Assembly (NCBI GenBank): GCA_947168855.1
Contig: CAMVNO010000001.1
Span: 263,077-327,076 of the forward strand
DNA: 64,000 nt
Direction: 5' to 3'
DNA from: an uncultured Clostridia bacterium
GTDB taxonomy: Bacteria > Bacillota > Clostridia > Christensenellales > CAG-138
Part shown: positions 25,741-33,792 of the stretch, in pieces
Layout of the letters: every line of letters begins with the position of its first letter
Position numbering within the stretch: the stretch's first letter is position 1
Made by a program: the position numbers and the translations under genes
The notes under the pieces: model-generated
What the model was told of the DNA's origin: nothing
The model's input: the letters and a program-made list of their open reading frames with translations, nothing else
Databases searched by the model: none

Positions 25741-25949
25741 GCGCGTTTCCCTCTGAACAGATTGCGGAAGAAATCCTTTACCGCGTCGAACCCGCCGCGA
25801 TCGATCATGCGTCCGAAGAAGATTGCAAGGACGACAAGAACGCCCGCAAGCAGCGTCCACCAGCCGATCAGATAGATCAGCAATACGATGATCAGAGCAA
25901 GAATGCTTAAGATCACCGCCCATTTATGATCCTGAAAAAACTCCTTCAT
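25737..25949 (-). CDS. Small DUF2273 membrane protein
   Basis: The 70-residue protein has two membrane segments (about 8-28 and 30-47) and a basic amphipathic tail. It matches the DUF2273 family, found next to Asp23 and AmaP. It ends one base before amaP begins its reading, and is coupled to nusB downstream. Confidence 0.85.
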   Translation of the reverse strand: MKEFFQDHKWAVILSILALIIVLLIYLIGWWTLLAGVLVVLAIFFGRMIDRGGFDAVKDFFRNLFRGKRA

Positions 25950-26522
25950 TTATCGTCCAACCTCCGTCCTGTTCGATTCGCTTCTTTTTGCCGGAAGGTC
26001 CGTCTGGTCGATCGTGACGTTCACGCTGCCGACAGACGTTCCGCATGCATCGAGGATCGCCGCATGGATCTCGTTCTGCAGCGCATGCGTCATTTCGACG
26101 AGCGACACAGCAGGCGCCGTCACGGCGCGCACGTCGATGCGAATGCTGCTGCCGATTGCGCTGACCTTTGTTTTGAAGCTTTTGACGTCATTTCGTTTCT
26201 TTAAGGTGCAGTCGGTGATCTGGGCAATTGCCGCAAACGACACTGCCGTCTCACCGAGCGCGTTTTTTTCCAGCAGGGCGCTCGTCCTGCGGTCCAGATA
26301 TTTTCCGATCATGCCGTATAACACGATGATTCCGATTGCCATGAAAGCCAGCGCTGCTCCAATGAGGATCAGCGCCTCCGGCATCTGCCGGGCGGCGGAA
26401 ACCAGTTCCCGGAGACGTTCCGGTGAAATCGGCCATCCGATCGCAAGCAGCAGAAGGCTCACTCCGAATACGATCGACAGGAAAGCAAGAATCCCGGATA
26501 GAATACCGACCGTTCGCTTCAT
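25950..26522 (-). CDS. amaP: Alkaline-shock membrane anchor AmaP
   Basis: The 190-residue protein has two N-terminal membrane segments (about 5-30 and 47-72) and a cytoplasmic Asp23-like domain ending in VNVTIDQTDLPAK. AmaP anchors Asp23 to the membrane in Staphylococcus. I chose ATG 26522 (AGGA eight bases before) rather than the ATG at 26540, which has no ribosome site. Confidence 0.85.
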   Translation of the reverse strand: MKRTVGILSGILAFLSIVFGVSLLLLAIGWPISPERLRELVSAARQMPEALILIGAALAFMAIGIIVLYGMIGKYLDRRTSALLEKNALGETAVSFAAIAQITDCTLKKRNDVKSFKTKVSAIGSSIRIDVRAVTAPAVSLVEMTHALQNEIHAAILDACGTSVGSVNVTIDQTDLPAKRSESNRTEVGR

Positions 26523-26560
26523 GAATCGTTCCTCATCCATATGCTTGTCCGCAAAGCAGC

Positions 26561-26578
26561 GCCGAAGACGTCTTCGGC
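26561..26578. repeat. Perfect 18-bp palindrome between asp23 and amaP
   Basis: GCCGAAGACGTCTTCGGC is fully self-complementary and lies just after the asp23 stop. No T-run follows, so it is more likely an mRNA stem that sets relative amounts of asp23 and amaP than a full terminator. Confidence 0.6.
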
Positions 26579-26585
26579 AACTGAA

Positions 26586-26999
26586 TCACTTGACGCGGTT
26601 TTCGGGCTTCGGCTGTTCGGCGGGAACTTCCTTGGCAAACACGATCGAATTGACCGAGATATTGACCTGGACGACCTTCAGGCCCGTCATCGTCTCAATT
26701 GCGTTCTTGACTGCATTCTGTACGTTGCGGCAAACCTCCTGAATGCGGAATCCGTAGCGTACGATGATGTTCATATCGACCGCGCACTCAACCGAACCGA
26801 CTTCGACACGAATACCCTTTGTGTAGTTCTTTTTGCCGAGTTTTTCGCCGATTCCTTCAAATGCGGTTCCGCTCATTCCGTACACGCCTTCCACCTCTGC
26901 GGCGGCAAGCGTTGCGATCGTTGCGACGACGTCCTCTGCAAATACGATCTTGCCGTCATTTCCTTCGGATTCGATGGTAATATCCTTATACTCGCTCAT
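26586..26999 (-). CDS. Asp23/Gls24 family envelope stress protein
   Basis: The 137-residue protein has the Asp23 pattern: GKIVFAEDVVATIATLAAAEVEGVYGM, then IRVEVGSVECAVDMNIIVRYG and QNAVKNAIETMTGLKVVQVNISV. Homologues coat the membrane through AmaP and respond to cell-wall stress. GGGAGG precedes the ATG at 26999; an ATG five codons up overlaps that site. It heads the asp23-recN run and has its own promoter. Confidence 0.92.
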   Translation of the reverse strand: MSEYKDITIESEGNDGKIVFAEDVVATIATLAAAEVEGVYGMSGTAFEGIGEKLGKKNYTKGIRVEVGSVECAVDMNIIVRYGFRIQEVCRNVQNAVKNAIETMTGLKVVQVNISVNSIVFAKEVPAEQPKPENRVK

Positions 27000-27040
27000 T
27001 TCTGTTCCTCCCATGCTTTCAAATTGCTATATACATGGGT

Positions 27041-27069
27041 AGTATACCATCTTTCTTTCGAAAAGTAAA
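27041..27069 (-). promoter_or_regulatory. Promoter of the asp23-nusB-xse-recN operon
   Basis: TTTACT (27069-27064), 17 bp, TATACT (27046-27041), giving a leader of about 35 bases. Confidence 0.65.
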
Positions 27070-27088
27070 CCCGTCAATATGATTTCTC

Positions 27089-27625
27089 TTAGAGCGTCGT
27101 ACTGATCTTCACGTTTTCGGCGCTCTTTCCCGTCTCGCGCAGCACGATGTCAAGGATCTGCGCAACCTGCTCGTCATTGAGCGTTTCGGTGCCGACGACA
27201 ACGCTGATATTGCCTTTATGGATCGAAACGATTACATCCGAAAACCCCTTGGCACGGATCAGGTTTTCGACGGTCAGTTCCGTTTCCATTGCATTGACCA
27301 GTTCAAGCTTCTGCCGCTGCGCGTCGGAAAGCGTTTCCGTATCCGCGCCCTGCGCAACGATCGCGTCCAGGTATGCAAGCTCCTGTGTGCGCACGGAGTC
27401 GCGCTCGTCACGATAGGATGCGAAGAAATCCGCCTGCGTTTTTCCCTGTGCGGTAACCGGCGAAACCGCCTGCGCATTCTGCGTTCCCGTTTCCTTTGCG
27501 GTTTCCTTTCCTTTGTTCACAAGGATGTTCGTCACCACCGCAGCAGCTAACAGCAGGCAAAGCCCGACCGCCGTCAGCACGCGCTTATTCAGCCATTTCC
27601 CGTAACGTCGAATGAGTTCTTTCAT
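27089..27625 (-). CDS. spoIIIAH: Stage III sporulation protein AH
   Basis: The 178-residue protein has one N-terminal membrane segment (about 18-36) and a YscJ/FliF-like ring-building domain with LVNAMETELTVENLIRAKGFSDVIVSI. SpoIIIAH in the mother-cell membrane binds SpoIIQ of the forespore to form the feeding-tube channel. GGAGG precedes ATG 27625; the longer frame is not supported. No terminator is visible between it and asp23. Confidence 0.94.
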   Translation of the reverse strand: MKELIRRYGKWLNKRVLTAVGLCLLLAAAVVTNILVNKGKETAKETGTQNAQAVSPVTAQGKTQADFFASYRDERDSVRTQELAYLDAIVAQGADTETLSDAQRQKLELVNAMETELTVENLIRAKGFSDVIVSIHKGNISVVVGTETLNDEQVAQILDIVLRETGKSAENVKISTTL

Positions 27626-27651
27626 CTTTTTCCTCCTGCATATCATTTTGA

Positions 27652-28248
27652 TCAAGGTCCGTCAAAGGACATCTCAAACACCTCGATGCGATCGATCGGG
27701 ATCCCCGTCGCCGCATGCACCGCAGCTTCGAGCTTCTGCCGAACCGAAAAATCCGATGCACCCTGCGCCACGACGATCACGCCGCGCACAACAGGCTCCT
27801 TCTCATACAGAATGATCGGCGCATGTCCGTTCCCCGTCTCGACTGTCGCGGGCTCGGTGACCTCGCGCAGTGAACGCGAGGTCTCGCTGCCTCCCGTACC
27901 GTCCGCATTCCTTACGTCCTCATCGGTCTGCCGTACAGTTGCGGTGACGATCTCCCCGTTCGTCTCATACGTTACAAGTACATCCACCCTGCCCGCGCCG
28001 CGGATCTGTGACAGCACATTGATCAGTTTCTGCTCGAGCGCATCGCGTTCGGCGGTCCGATTCGTGCTCGTTTCGGTCCGGACGTCCGCCTCCTGTGTTT
28101 TCCCCCTGCAGTCGATCCCGCTTCCGATCAGATAGAAAAGAACGGCGGCAACTCCGACAGCCGCATAGAGTGCATAGGTCAGTGCGGGATTCTTTTTCAC
28201 CTGCGCCTTCCACCATGACGCCGCCGTTCCGCCGTCCTTCTTGTGCAT
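27652..28248 (-). CDS. spoIIIAG: Stage III sporulation protein AG
   Basis: The 198-residue protein has one membrane segment (about 22-42) and an outer domain with LINVLSQIRGAGRVDVLVTYE and VVRGVIVVAQGASDFSVRQKLEAAVHAATGIP. SpoIIIAG forms a large ring in the SpoIIIA-SpoIIQ channel. The ATG at 28248 has GGGAGG upstream, right after the mini spoIIIAF stop. Confidence 0.94.
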   Translation of the reverse strand: MHKKDGGTAASWWKAQVKKNPALTYALYAAVGVAAVLFYLIGSGIDCRGKTQEADVRTETSTNRTAERDALEQKLINVLSQIRGAGRVDVLVTYETNGEIVTATVRQTDEDVRNADGTGGSETSRSLREVTEPATVETGNGHAPIILYEKEPVVRGVIVVAQGASDFSVRQKLEAAVHAATGIPIDRIEVFEMSFDGP

Positions 28249-28261
28249 TATAGTCCTCCCT

Positions 28262-28429
28262 TCAGCGCAATATGCCTGCAATCTGTTCCGTCAGCATCCG
28301 AAGAAACAGAAGCCCCATCGCTGCCTTCGCCGCTTTTTTCACGCCGGATGGCGGCAGCGCCTGCTCACATAGTGCAAGCACCATTCCGTACGCGGCAAGC
28401 GTCAGCACCGCCTTGATGATTCCGTCCAT
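28262..28429 (-). CDS. spoIIIAF: Miniature SpoIIIAF-like protein (55 residues)
   Basis: In the slot of spoIIIAF, one base after the spoIIIAE stop and 13 before the spoIIIAG start, lies a 55-residue frame with an AGGAG site. It encodes one hydrophobic helix, then LPPSGVKKAAKAAMGLLFLRML, which resembles the loop and second helix at the N-terminus of SpoIIIAF. Normal SpoIIIAF is about 200 residues with a soluble C-terminal domain; that whole domain is missing, and no continuation is found in other frames. It keeps the membrane part only. Confidence 0.75.
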   Translation of the reverse strand: MDGIIKAVLTLAAYGMVLALCEQALPPSGVKKAAKAAMGLLFLRMLTEQIAGILR

Positions 28430-28430
28430 G

Positions 28431-29543
28431 CTACGCTCCTGTCCCGAGCACCGGGATCAGCATCATCAGCGCCATCGACACGGCGACAAGCTCCGAAAGC
28501 ATCAGAATGTGCAAGGTATCGCCCATGCCCTTTAACAGCTCCGCATACGGCTTCCCTGCCAGCGGTTCGGTCAAAAGCGCAGATGCGCGGAGGCTGCATC
28601 TCGTCAAAAACACGGAGAACGCCGGTTTCAGCGCAACGGATATCAGGACGATGCATCCCGTCAGTCCCAAAGCATTTTTGACAAACAGCATACATTGATA
28701 CGCCGTGTCGACGGATTCCGCAAGAAGCGAACCGATCGAAGGAACGCTTGCTGCGGCAAGCTTCGTCGTCTTCAAAAGCAGGTTATCCGCGTTCTTTGCC
28801 GCGATCGAACGAACTGCCGTCACGAGCATGTAAAAGGAGCACGCCGTAGCAAGCATCCATTTTGCCGCGCGCTGCAGCAGTCTCCCGACGGAATACAGCT
28901 GTCCCGCGCCGTTTGCATCAAGCACGAGCAGTACGCCGCCGATGACGGCAGACGGCAAAATACAGGTCTCGATCAGACGCAGAACGACCTCGGAGAGCAG
29001 CGCCTGCGACATCGGCAGCAGCAGCGCGGTATTCGCCTGCCCGGTCAGCGCCAGATACCCGACGACTGCCGGCAGCAGCAGCTCCGTCGTGCGTTCCGTT
29101 GTTCTGATCGCCGCAAGCGCCGTGCGGATCTCCGAAAGCGAGACGACAAGCACCGCAGCGGACACACCGATGCGTAATACCGTGCCCGCCGATTCGCCGA
29201 TCGACGATACATCCGAAATCCCTCGCAGGACTGCGCCGAACGTCGCCAATCCGACGAACAGCATCATCCGTGCAAGCACCGACGGAACCGACGGCTTCAG
29301 CAGGGATAATAAATCCGTGTGCCTGAACGCGGTCTCGAACGGATCCTGCATTCCGGCAAGTTGTTTGAGTATTGCGGAGGGCAGAACGCCCGATTCCGTT
29401 CCGTTCTTCTGAAACCATGCATCCCATTCCGACAGGTCGATCGTTTCCATGAGCGCGTCGATTGCGTCCTGCGTCTCCTCCGTCTCCGCAAAGAGAAGCA
29501 TCGGCGCGAGCAAAATGAGCAGCGCAATTATCGTCCGTTTCAT
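28431..29543 (-). CDS. spoIIIAE: Stage III sporulation protein AE
   Basis: The 370-residue polytopic membrane protein has a signal-like start, about eight membrane segments and the family stretch SLSEIRTALAAIRTTERTTELLLPAVVGYLALTGQ. SpoIIIAE is the multi-pass core of the channel apparatus. Start overlaps the spoIIIAD stop (ATGA); stop is TAG one base before the mini AF gene. Confidence 0.95.
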   Translation of the reverse strand: MKRTIIALLILLAPMLLFAETEETQDAIDALMETIDLSEWDAWFQKNGTESGVLPSAILKQLAGMQDPFETAFRHTDLLSLLKPSVPSVLARMMLFVGLATFGAVLRGISDVSSIGESAGTVLRIGVSAAVLVVSLSEIRTALAAIRTTERTTELLLPAVVGYLALTGQANTALLLPMSQALLSEVVLRLIETCILPSAVIGGVLLVLDANGAGQLYSVGRLLQRAAKWMLATACSFYMLVTAVRSIAAKNADNLLLKTTKLAAASVPSIGSLLAESVDTAYQCMLFVKNALGLTGCIVLISVALKPAFSVFLTRCSLRASALLTEPLAGKPYAELLKGMGDTLHILMLSELVAVSMALMMLIPVLGTGA

Positions 29544-29932
29544 GAAGCTGCCTCCCGGATCAGCGAGGCGCCGGTCTCGAGCATTGTTACGATTGCAGGC
29601 AGCGCGCAGGACAGAATCAGGATCCGCCCGCCGATCTCCAGCGCGCTTGCAACCGCCGACTGCCCCGCGTCCCTGGCAATATTCACACCGAAATCCGTCA
29701 GATACGCGATCCCGAGGATCTTTATGACTGCATGCAGCAGATCAAGCGAAACGCCGTATTCATTGCAAACGGCAAGGAGCGTTTCCGAAAACCCGGAAAA
29801 GCGGATGATTCCCTCGAAAAGCAGCAGAACCGCCGTTGCGCCGCCGATCAGAACCGCATACGAACGGCGTACCGCATGCATTTGGATGGCGGTCACGGAG
29901 CCGATCAGCGCAATCAGGACAAGGCGTTCCAT
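29540..29932 (-). CDS. spoIIIAD: Stage III sporulation protein AD
   Basis: The 130-residue protein has four predicted membrane segments and the family motif HAVIKILGIAYLTDFGVNIARDAGQSAVASALEIGGR. ATG 29932 follows the spoIIIAC stop by one base; no clear ribosome site is seen, so translation is probably coupled. Confidence 0.94.
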   Translation of the reverse strand: MERLVLIALIGSVTAIQMHAVRRSYAVLIGGATAVLLLFEGIIRFSGFSETLLAVCNEYGVSLDLLHAVIKILGIAYLTDFGVNIARDAGQSAVASALEIGGRILILSCALPAIVTMLETGASLIREAAS

Positions 29933-29933
29933 A

Positions 29934-30131
29934 TCAGTACAAAGAAAAAGTCTGCCGTACGGTTTCAAGCAGCGAAGCGATCATCGAGAGAACAAGCATC
30001 GTGGCAAGGACCAGTCCCGCAATTGCCGCAACGGTTGCAAGCTCCTCCCTTCCGTTTTGTCGGAGCAGCTGTACGATGACGGCGACCAGTATGCCGATAC
30101 CGGCGATCTTGAATAGCAGATTGATGTCCAT
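29934..30131 (-). CDS. spoIIIAC: Stage III sporulation protein AC
   Basis: The 65-residue protein has two membrane segments and starts MDINLLFKIAGIGILV, typical of SpoIIIAC. It forms part of the membrane export-like apparatus with SpoIIIAD. Confidence 0.95.
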   Translation of the reverse strand: MDINLLFKIAGIGILVAVIVQLLRQNGREELATVAAIAGLVLATMLVLSMIASLLETVRQTFSLY

Positions 30132-30138
30132 ATCTCTC

Positions 30139-30621
30139 CTACAGCAACAAAATGGCCAATCCGGCGCCGATCAGCACGCCGGAAATACGAAGCACACGCG
30201 CCTGTTTTGCCTCTGCTTCCGCCTCGGCTTCCGCCCGTTCCAGCATCGGCGCAAGAGTTTGCGAGCGCAGCATCAGGTCTTTCCGTGACGCGGTCGACAA
30301 CCCGGTCAGAAACATTCGCATTCCTGCCTGCACCGTTCCGAATGCTTGCAGACCGTCAAGCGCATACTCCGCGGCATCGGCTTCCGTGCACCCCGCATCC
30401 AGCCGGTCAAGGTAGGTGTGCATCATGGTCGAGAGCGTTCCGCTCATCTCCCCTGCGATCTCTTTCAGCGTACTGCTGCAGGTACCGATCCGTTCCGAAA
30501 ACAGCTGCAGGTCACATCGAAGCGATCGGACTGTGCGCAGGTACGCCGTCTTCTTTGCTCCGAGCCGCATGCCGATCACACAGCAGAGACCGAACAGCAT
30601 TGCGATCCCGACGGTCTTCAC
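30139..30621 (-). CDS. spoIIIAB: Stage III sporulation protein AB
   Basis: The 160-residue protein has membrane helices at both ends and a helical, Glu/Ala-rich middle (LRCDLQLFSERIGTCSSTLKEIA). It resembles T2SS GspF-like parts. I set the start at GTG 30621, which overlaps the spoIIIAA stop (GTGA); the open frame continues upstream inside spoIIIAA, and an ATG at 30600 is the other choice. Confidence 0.88.
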   Translation of the reverse strand: MKTVGIAMLFGLCCVIGMRLGAKKTAYLRTVRSLRCDLQLFSERIGTCSSTLKEIAGEMSGTLSTMMHTYLDRLDAGCTEADAAEYALDGLQAFGTVQAGMRMFLTGLSTASRKDLMLRSQTLAPMLERAEAEAEAEAKQARVLRISGVLIGAGLAILLL

Positions 30622-31541
30622 TGCGCGGCACCGTCCACGCGGTTTCCGTCCCCGTCGCATACGGATAGGCATTGACCGACGCCGTGCAGGATCACGATCC
30701 TGTCGAAAACATGTTCGCGCAGAAGCATCCGGATCGCCGGTCGCCGATGCATCTCCCCGAGCGACGCTCCGTGCGCGGTCGCAAGGACCGTTACGCCCTT
30801 CTCTCTTGCGTCGAGCAGTGCGGCGGCGTCCTTTCCGTTGTTCAGTTCATCCATTGCAAGAATGTCCGGCGACAGACCGGAGACGATTCGGACCATGGCG
30901 TCCGCCTTGGAAATGCCGGATATCACATCGGTTCGCATGCCGAGATCAAACGCGATCGCGCCTGATGCATCTCCGCTGAGCTCAAACCGTTCATCCGCCA
31001 CGCCGACGCGGGATGCCCGCGCACCGTACAGTCCGTTTGAGTTGATGCGTATGAGGTCTCTCAGAAGTGTTGTCTTTCCGCAACCGGGAGGCGATACGAG
31101 CATTGTGGACAGGAACACATTACGGTCGAGCAGATATGGTATCATCGGCTTTGCACAATCCATGACCTCGCGTACGATACGCACGCAGATACCCGAAACC
31201 GAGGAAAAGCCCAGCACATTGCCTTCGGTCCGCACCATTCTGCCGGACAGTCCGACGCGGCAGCCTCCGACCGTGATGAATCCGTCTCTGCGTTCGTTCT
31301 CCCATGCATAAGCGGAATACGACGTGAGTTTTGCCGTCAACTGTCGGAGATCTTCCGAGTTGATCATGGACGCGCCGTTGTTGCCGTACACGATCCGGTC
31401 CGCGCCGTCAAACACAAGCTCCAGCGGCGCGTCGCGGCGCAGTCGGATCTCAAGAAGCGGAGTGTCGTCGTCCAGACGTTCCAGCACTTCGGCAACGCTC
31501 TTCGGCATCAGCGGCGTCCATTGTTTTTTCCAGTGTTCCAT
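30618..31541 (-). CDS. spoIIIAA: Stage III sporulation protein AA (ATPase)
   Basis: The 307-residue protein has Walker A SPPGCGKTTLLRD (about 150-162) and Walker B PDILAMDELNN, in a secretion-ATPase-like fold. SpoIIIAA powers the SpoIIIA channel from the mother cell. GGAGGGA precedes the ATG. It is the first gene of the operon, behind a sigma-E-like promoter. Confidence 0.96.
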   Translation of the reverse strand: MEHWKKQWTPLMPKSVAEVLERLDDDTPLLEIRLRRDAPLELVFDGADRIVYGNNGASMINSEDLRQLTAKLTSYSAYAWENERRDGFITVGGCRVGLSGRMVRTEGNVLGFSSVSGICVRIVREVMDCAKPMIPYLLDRNVFLSTMLVSPPGCGKTTLLRDLIRINSNGLYGARASRVGVADERFELSGDASGAIAFDLGMRTDVISGISKADAMVRIVSGLSPDILAMDELNNGKDAAALLDAREKGVTVLATAHGASLGEMHRRPAIRMLLREHVFDRIVILHGVGQCLSVCDGDGNRVDGAAQ

Positions 31542-31563
31542 GCTCGTCCCTCCTGTGTTTATC

Positions 31564-31589
31564 TGTATGCATGGAACAACGAAGATATG
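31564..31589 (-). promoter_or_regulatory. Candidate sigma-E promoter of the spoIIIA operon
   Basis: CATAT (31589-31585) and, after 15 bp, CATACA (31569-31564) match the sigma-E -35 (ATATT core) and -10 (CATACAnT) well. The last two -10 positions differ. spoIIIAA is a sigma-E gene in Bacillus. Confidence 0.65.
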
Positions 31590-31592
31590 AAA

Positions 31593-31623
31593 ACGCCGTT
31601 CGGCAGCATCGGTCGAACGGCGT
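31593..31623 (-). terminator. Terminator of the U32 peptidase gene
   Basis: A 10-bp perfect stem ACGCCGTTCG/CGAACGGCGT (31593-31602 with 31614-31623) with a short T-run on the minus strand, 15 bases past the stop. It directly abuts the sigma-E promoter of spoIIIA. Confidence 0.7.
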
Positions 31624-31637
31624 ATCGGTTTTGGTTT

Positions 31638-33683
31638 TCAGAGCAGTTTTCGGAAGGCAAGCCCCGTCGTATGCGGCATATCGGGCGGATCCCTGCGAAT
31701 CGCCGAGCGGATCAGCGACGCTGCTTCCTCTTTTGTTTCGATCGTCAGATACACCGCAAAGAAATCCAGCGGCGGCAGCGGTTTATCGCACAGATACAGC
31801 GTAACGCTGTTCAGCAGCGTGGAATAGCGGCGATCGCGGCAGACAAGCGGGAACGTCGCGCCTTTTCGGTCGGTCACGACAGGACGTCCGTCGCAGCGCT
31901 CGCAGCCCCTATTGCTTCTTGCCGGGCAGGACCTCAGCTGCATCAGCGGAAGCCGCCCTGCCGCAATCATGCCGAGAGGCAAAGCGCTTCCGAGATCGCG
32001 CATTTTCGGCAGGGACAGTTCAAACGACACAAACAGCGCCGCAACGCCCATGTTCCGATACGCTTCGATCGCATCGCTGTTAGTCACGTTGAGCCCGGAT
32101 CCGCCGATCGGAACGAGTCCCGCCTCCCTTGCCATGCGAATCGCGCCGATATTCTCCGCAAGCGCATACCGGAGTCCTTTCTCCTTCAATGCGCGCAGCG
32201 TTTCCGCAATGTGCGGTTCTTCATCCGGATATACAAGGATCGGTATCTCGCCGACCGCGCGATCGCAAATGCAGTCCGGATGCGCAAGAAGCGCATCGAC
32301 CGGCAGGCTGTAATATGCGATCGAGGGATCGTCATGAAATTGCTCGTATGCGGCAAACCGCACGCAAAGCTTCGGAACGGCATTTCTCGGTTTGTTCTGA
32401 ATCGTAAGGTCCGGCTCACGGATCGCCCGATCCGGCGCCGCGGCGCGCGCTGCATACAGCTGTTCGAGCGCATTTCTGCGCAGCGCATTCAGCGAAGACG
32501 CCGGAAGCATCAGTCCGTTCCCGATCTCGCATTCGATCGTTTCAACCGCAAAGGGCGTGCCGCCCGTTTTGCGAAAGCTCTTCTGCACGGATTCCTCCGA
32601 GAGCGGCGTTCTGATCGCGGCCTCGGGAACGTCGCCCGTTACGGTGACGAAATGCGTCCCGTCGCCGACGGTCAGCTTCACAGGCGTGTTCTCCGAAATA
32701 TCAACGTTCATGGAGATCGGCACGTCATTTCTCGGACCGCGATACAGCGCACGGATGTCGGAAAGCACGGACTGCGCGCGTCTGGCGTCCTCCTGTGTCC
32801 GGACGCCGAACATGCTGTGATTGCGTTTCCCGGTATAATAGCCTTCGGTAAAGCCCCCGCGCGAAAAGACGTCGCGCAGCATCTGTTCGGAATACGGTTC
32901 TCCGTCGCGCACGCGCCGGACGGCGTCCACCGCCGCGGCGACATACTCGGGTGATTTCAGTCGTCCTTCGATCTTCAGTGAGGAAACGCCGATCTCGCGA
33001 TAGGCGTCATAGTGCGCAATGTGCGACATATCTTTCAGCGAGAGCGCGTATTCCGCGCCGTTGCATACAAACGGAAGCCTGCACGGCTGCGCGCACATGC
33101 CGCGGTTGCCGCTTCGCTCGCCGAGCATGGCGGAAAGATAGCAGATACCCGACGCGCTCATGCAAAGCGCGCCGTGAACAAAGCATTCGAGCTCGGCGTG
33201 GGTCTGCTCCCGAATGGCTTTTATTTCTTCGATCGAAAGCTCACGCGCCAGTACAACGCGGGAAAAGCCGAGATCTTCGAGCATTTTGACGCCGGAAGCA
33301 TTGTGCACCGCCATCTGCGTGGACCCATGCAGGGAAAGCGTCGGGCAGATCTGCTTTGCGATCCGCATCACGGTGAGGTCCTGCACGATGATCGCATCCG
33401 CGCCGGATGCGGCGATCTCCCGGAGCGTTTCGGCGACGTCGCCGCGTTCTTCATCCCGCACAAGCGTATTGACGGTGACGTGGACGCTGACGCCGTGCGC
33501 ATGGCAGAATCGAACCGCTTCTTTGAGACGTTCGCCCGTGAACTGCCCCGCGCTCCTTCGCGCGTTGCATGCGCCCGCGCCGAAATAGACCGCGTCCGCT
33601 CCTGCGTACACCGCGGCTTCCAGCGATCCTTCCGTTCCGACCGGCGCCAGTATTTCCGGATTTTCGGCATGTTTATGACTCAT
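31638..33683 (-). CDS. Peptidase U32 family protein with C-terminal DUF3656-type region
   Basis: The 681-residue protein has the U32 TIM-barrel start PEILAPVGTEGSLEAAVYAGADAVYFG and the U32 signature in ECFVHGALCMSASGICYLSAM (about 170-190), followed by the Cys motif CAQPCR. The long C-terminal part resembles the DUF3656 region of the U32 group linked to 23S rRNA hydroxylation (RlhA-type) rather than to collagen breakdown. The cysteines in CPARSNRGCERC probably bind a metal. The start ATG lies about three bases from the predicted transcription start. Confidence 0.9.
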   Translation of the reverse strand: MSHKHAENPEILAPVGTEGSLEAAVYAGADAVYFGAGACNARRSAGQFTGERLKEAVRFCHAHGVSVHVTVNTLVRDEERGDVAETLREIAASGADAIIVQDLTVMRIAKQICPTLSLHGSTQMAVHNASGVKMLEDLGFSRVVLARELSIEEIKAIREQTHAELECFVHGALCMSASGICYLSAMLGERSGNRGMCAQPCRLPFVCNGAEYALSLKDMSHIAHYDAYREIGVSSLKIEGRLKSPEYVAAAVDAVRRVRDGEPYSEQMLRDVFSRGGFTEGYYTGKRNHSMFGVRTQEDARRAQSVLSDIRALYRGPRNDVPISMNVDISENTPVKLTVGDGTHFVTVTGDVPEAAIRTPLSEESVQKSFRKTGGTPFAVETIECEIGNGLMLPASSLNALRRNALEQLYAARAAAPDRAIREPDLTIQNKPRNAVPKLCVRFAAYEQFHDDPSIAYYSLPVDALLAHPDCICDRAVGEIPILVYPDEEPHIAETLRALKEKGLRYALAENIGAIRMAREAGLVPIGGSGLNVTNSDAIEAYRNMGVAALFVSFELSLPKMRDLGSALPLGMIAAGRLPLMQLRSCPARSNRGCERCDGRPVVTDRKGATFPLVCRDRRYSTLLNSVTLYLCDKPLPPLDFFAVYLTIETKEEAASLIRSAIRRDPPDMPHTTGLAFRKLL

Positions 33684-33692
33684 TGCATCCTA

Positions 33693-33721
33693 ATTATACC
33701 GATCGCGCGCCTGTTTTGCAA
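33693..33721 (-). promoter_or_regulatory. Promoter of the U32 gene
   Basis: TTGCAA (33721-33716), 17 bp, TATAAT (33698-33693) on the minus strand; the -10 ends only 9 bases before the ATG. Confidence 0.75.
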
Positions 33722-33734
33722 CCGCATTTTTCTC

Positions 33735-33763
33735 TTGCCAAGCCGCGCCCATTTTGATAAAAT
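33735..33763 (+). promoter_or_regulatory. Promoter of the E2-like gene
   Basis: TTGCCA (33735-33740), 17 bp, TAAAAT (33758-33763). It is divergent from the U32 promoter. Confidence 0.7.
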
Positions 33764-33792
33764 AACGTTAAGTTTATATGGGGGAAAGTTCC

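Noticed and set aside
28249..28430. Frameshifted continuation of spoIIIAF
   Set aside because: The 55-codon frame fills the gap up to the spoIIIAG start, leaving no room for the missing domain in any frame.
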